Positions 62,248 through 64,000 of a DNA stretch of 64,000 nucleotides are shown in pieces. The notes beneath the pieces were generated by a model that saw only the letters and a program-made list of their open reading frames with translations, ran no database searches and had not been told where the DNA came from. Position numbers and translations under genes: made by a program. Source of the DNA: Streptomyces netropsis (GTDB taxonomy: Bacteria > Actinomycetota > Actinomycetes > Streptomycetales > Streptomycetaceae); assembly GCF_014203545.1 (NCBI RefSeq), contig NZ_JACHJG010000004.1, forward strand, positions 399,266 to 463,265, given 5' to 3'. The stretch's first letter is position 1, and the number at the start of each line of letters is the position of its first letter.

Positions 62248-64000
62248 TCACATCGTCGCGGCGAGCAGCTCCCGCGTATAGACGGCCTTCGGTTCGTCGA
62301 AGACCTCGTCGCGCGGGCCGCTCTCCACGACGACCCCGGCCCGCATGACGGCGACGCGGTCGCAGAAGTGCCGTACGACGGCGAGGTCGTGCGACACGAA
62401 GAGCAGGGAGAGCCCGAGCTCGTCGCGGAGGTCCATGAGCAGGTTGAGCACCTGGGCCTGCACGGACACGTCGAGGGCGGAGACCGGCTCGTCCGCGATG
62501 ATCAGCCGGGGGCGGGGGGCGAGCGCGCGGGCGATGCCGATGCGCTGGCGCTGGCCGCCGGAGAACTCGTGCGGGTAGCGGGTCAGATGGGCGGGGTCCA
62601 GCCCGACCTGTTCGAGGAGTTCGGCGGCACGGGCGCGGCGGGCGGCCGCGTCCAGGTCGGTGTGGATCCGTAGCCCGGTGGTGACGATCTCCTCGACGGT
62701 GCGGCGCGGGTTGAGCGAGGCGTAGGGGTCCTGGAAGACCAGCTGCACATCGCGGCTCAGCTCGCGGCGGAGCCGGGCGTCGACGGCGGCGCGCGCGATG
62801 TCCCGCCCGTCGAAGCGGACGCCTCCGGCGGTGGGCCGCTGCAACCCCGCGAAGACGCGGGCGGTGGTGGACTTCCCCGACCCCGACTCCCCGACGAGCC
62901 CGAGGGTCTCCCCCGGCTCGATCCGCAAACCGACCCCCCGCACGGCCCGCACGGGCTCCCCCCGCCGCCCCCACGGCCCCCGCCGCCGCCCACCGAACTC
63001 GACGTGCAGATCGACGACTTCGGCGAGTGGCCCCTCGGCCGCGCCGGAACCCATCACGATGCCGTCCGCCGCGACGGCGCCCGGCGACGCGGACCGACGC
63101 GCCGTCGCGGCGGAAAGGATCTCCCCGGCCGATGACGCACCCAGCTCTTCCGCCGCGGCAGTCGTGTCCGCCGCGACGTCGCCCGGCCCGGGCGGTGCTG
63201 ACCGGCGGTGCCCAGCAAGACCAGCCCCCAGTCCGGGACCGCCGGAAACCGCCGCCGGGCGACTCGCCGTCGCGGCGGAAAGAAACGCCCCGGCCCGTGC
63301 CGCGTCCTCCGGGGCAGCCCCCGCCGCGGCGTCGCCCGGCCCCGGCGACGCGGACCGGCGGTGCCCAGCAAGGCCAGCCCCCAGTCCGGCACCGCCGGAA
63401 ACCGCCGCCGGGCGACTCGCCGTCGCGGCGGAAAGAAACGCCCCGGCCCGTGCCGCAGGCACAGTTGGCAAGCGCGTGCCCGGTGTCGACGTCAAGGTGG
63501 GGGCGGCGCCGATCAGGGCGCGGGTGTACGGGTGTTCGGCGGTCGTCAGGAGTCGGCCGGTCGGGCCCTCCTCGATCAGGTGGCCGCCGCGCATGACCAG
63601 CATCCGGTCGCACGTCTCGGCGACGACGCCCACGTCGTGCGTGATGAGCAGCACCGCCGTGCCGCTCTCCTGGCGCAACTCCGCGAGGAGGGAGAGCACC
63701 TGCCGCTGCACCCGCGCGTCGAGCGCGGTCGTCGGCTCGTCCGCGATCAGTACGTCCGGCGCGTTGACCAGCGCCATGCCGATCATGACGCGCTGCCGCA
63801 TCCCGCCCGAGAACTGGTGCGGATAGTCCCGGGCCCGGGCGGCCGGGATCCCGACCCGGTCCAGCATGTCCGCCGCCCGGGTGCGGGCCGCGGCCCGGCC
63901 GACGCCGGAGTGGATCCGGTACGCCTCGGCCAGTTGCTCCCCCACGGAGTGGAAGGGCGACAGCGAGGCCAGCGCGTCCTGGAAGACCATGGCGATCCGC
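62248..64000 (-). CDS. Fused dipeptide ABC transporter ATPase (DppD-DppF), 5' end outside window
   Basis: At least 583 residues; the coding frame is open to the window edge, and the first visible residues ([16 protein letters not shown]) are a Q-loop, so the Walker A of the first ATPase lies outside. First NBD: signature [12 protein letters not shown], Walker [15 protein letters not shown]-loop LLITHDVG, then the oligopeptide-transporter C-terminal domain. A linker with tandem repeats follows (about 63057-63480). Second [66 protein letters not shown]. Drives peptide or nickel import with DppBC permeases, presumably just outside the window. Confidence 0.92.
   Translation of the reverse strand, partial: RIAMVFQDALASLSPFHSVGEQLAEAYRIHSGVGRAAARTRAADMLDRVGIPAARARDYPHQFSGGMRQRVMIGMALVNAPDVLIADEPTTALDARVQRQVLSLLAELRQESGTAVLLITHDVGVVAETCDRMLVMRGGHLIEEGPTGRLLTTAEHPYTRALIGAAPTLTSTPGTRLPTVPAARAGAFLSAATASRPAAVSGGAGLGAGLAGHRRSASPGPGDAAAGAAPEDAARAGAFLSAATASRPAAVSGGPGLGAGLAGHRRSAPPGPGDVAADTTAAAEELGASSAGEILSAATARRSASPGAVAADGIVMGSGAAEGPLAEVVDLHVEFGGRRRGPWGRRGEPVRAVRGVGLRIEPGETLGLVGESGSGKSTTARVFAGLQRPTAGGVRFDGRDIARAAVDARLRRELSRDVQLVFQDPYASLNPRRTVEEIVTTGLRIHTDLDAAARRARAAELLEQVGLDPAHLTRYPHEFSGGQRQRIGIARALAPRPRLIIADEPVSALDVSVQAQVLNLLMDLRDELGLSLLFVSHDLAVVRHFCDRVAVMRAGVVVESGPRDEVFDEPKAVYTRELLAATM
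63178..63456. repeat. 153-bp tandem repeat inside the ABC ATPase linker
   Basis: Copies at 63178-63303 and 63331-63456 are offset by exactly 153 bp (51 codons) and nearly identical, for example both contain GGAAAGAAACGCCCCGGCCC. A shorter third relative lies at about 63073-63125. Both copies encode [19 protein letters not shown] followed by [12 protein letters not shown]. Confidence 0.85.

Noticed and set aside
63027..63596. Plus-strand Arg/Pro-rich frame over the ABC linker repeats
   Set aside because: It only mirrors the repeated linker DNA of the ATPase gene.
1..64000. CRISPR arrays, insertion sequences, rRNA genes
   Set aside because: No regularly spaced repeats, transposase or rRNA sequence seen on either strand.

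Overview
This window is a core-chromosome segment of a Streptomyces. The DNA is very GC-rich, starts are often GTG, and the genes include the Pup-proteasome genes (pup, dop, arc), mycothiol synthesis (mshC), the glycerol (gyl) regulon, chaplins (chpC, chpH) and a developmental sigma-BldN-like promoter. Gene order matches, as far as I recall, the S. coelicolor SCO1644-SCO1675 neighbourhood, followed by an accessory block.

Layout. 1-4370 (minus strand): arc, dop, pup, a decayed endonuclease VII gene, then the first 21 codons of prcB. 4613-9915: ferredoxin, a lipid-free secreted or anchored protein, trmI, a site-2 protease with CBS domains, a RecB-type Fe-S nuclease and an orphan NarL-type response regulator. 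10027-14417: two tandem peptide-binding lipoproteins and a HAD phosphatase. 14608-23644: metH, then the divergent glycerol regulon gylR-glpF-glpK-glpD with two near-identical 17-bp operators. 23864-33011: a PAC2 protein, a secreted beta-propeller, mshC with the actinobacterial cassette SCO1664-like/DUF3090/phosphomutase, corA, a ferritin-like protein and an F420-type oxidoreductase. 33140-40291: aldo/keto reductase, a RecD2-like protein without recognisable Walker motifs, two small-family proteins, the chaplin pair and an M20 peptidase. 40518-40602: tRNA-Leu(GAG).

40689-53317 is the most interesting region. It is an accessory island encoding what looks like a VMAP-MoxR-vWA/STAND biological-conflict (NTP-dependent immune-like) system. 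One minus-strand operon encodes an effector-associated-domain/VMAP-C protein, a MoxR AAA+ ATPase and a 1454-aa protein combining a vWA-like domain, NB-ARC and TPRs (FxsT-like). A second minus-strand operon encodes an alpha/beta hydrolase, a caspase-like protease with a C-terminal effector-associated domain, two tiny overlapping genes (39 and 58 aa) and a stand-alone HExxH peptide-modification enzyme. A CPA2 antiporter is divergent from it. Every junction in the two operons is a stop/start overlap or direct abutment. The 58-aa product resembles the leader part of FxsA-type RiPP precursors but lacks the FxSxx C-terminus. The predicted logic is that VMAP and the MoxR/STAND ATPases sense and license the caspase and hydrolase effectors through matching adaptor domains, while the HExxH enzyme modifies the small peptide.

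53585-64000: a secreted lipase, the SOS mutasome pair imuB-dnaE2 behind a LexA box, a membrane protein, an FAD oxidoreductase and a fused DppD-DppF ABC ATPase. The ATPase is cut by the window edge and carries a 153-bp tandem repeat in its interdomain linker.
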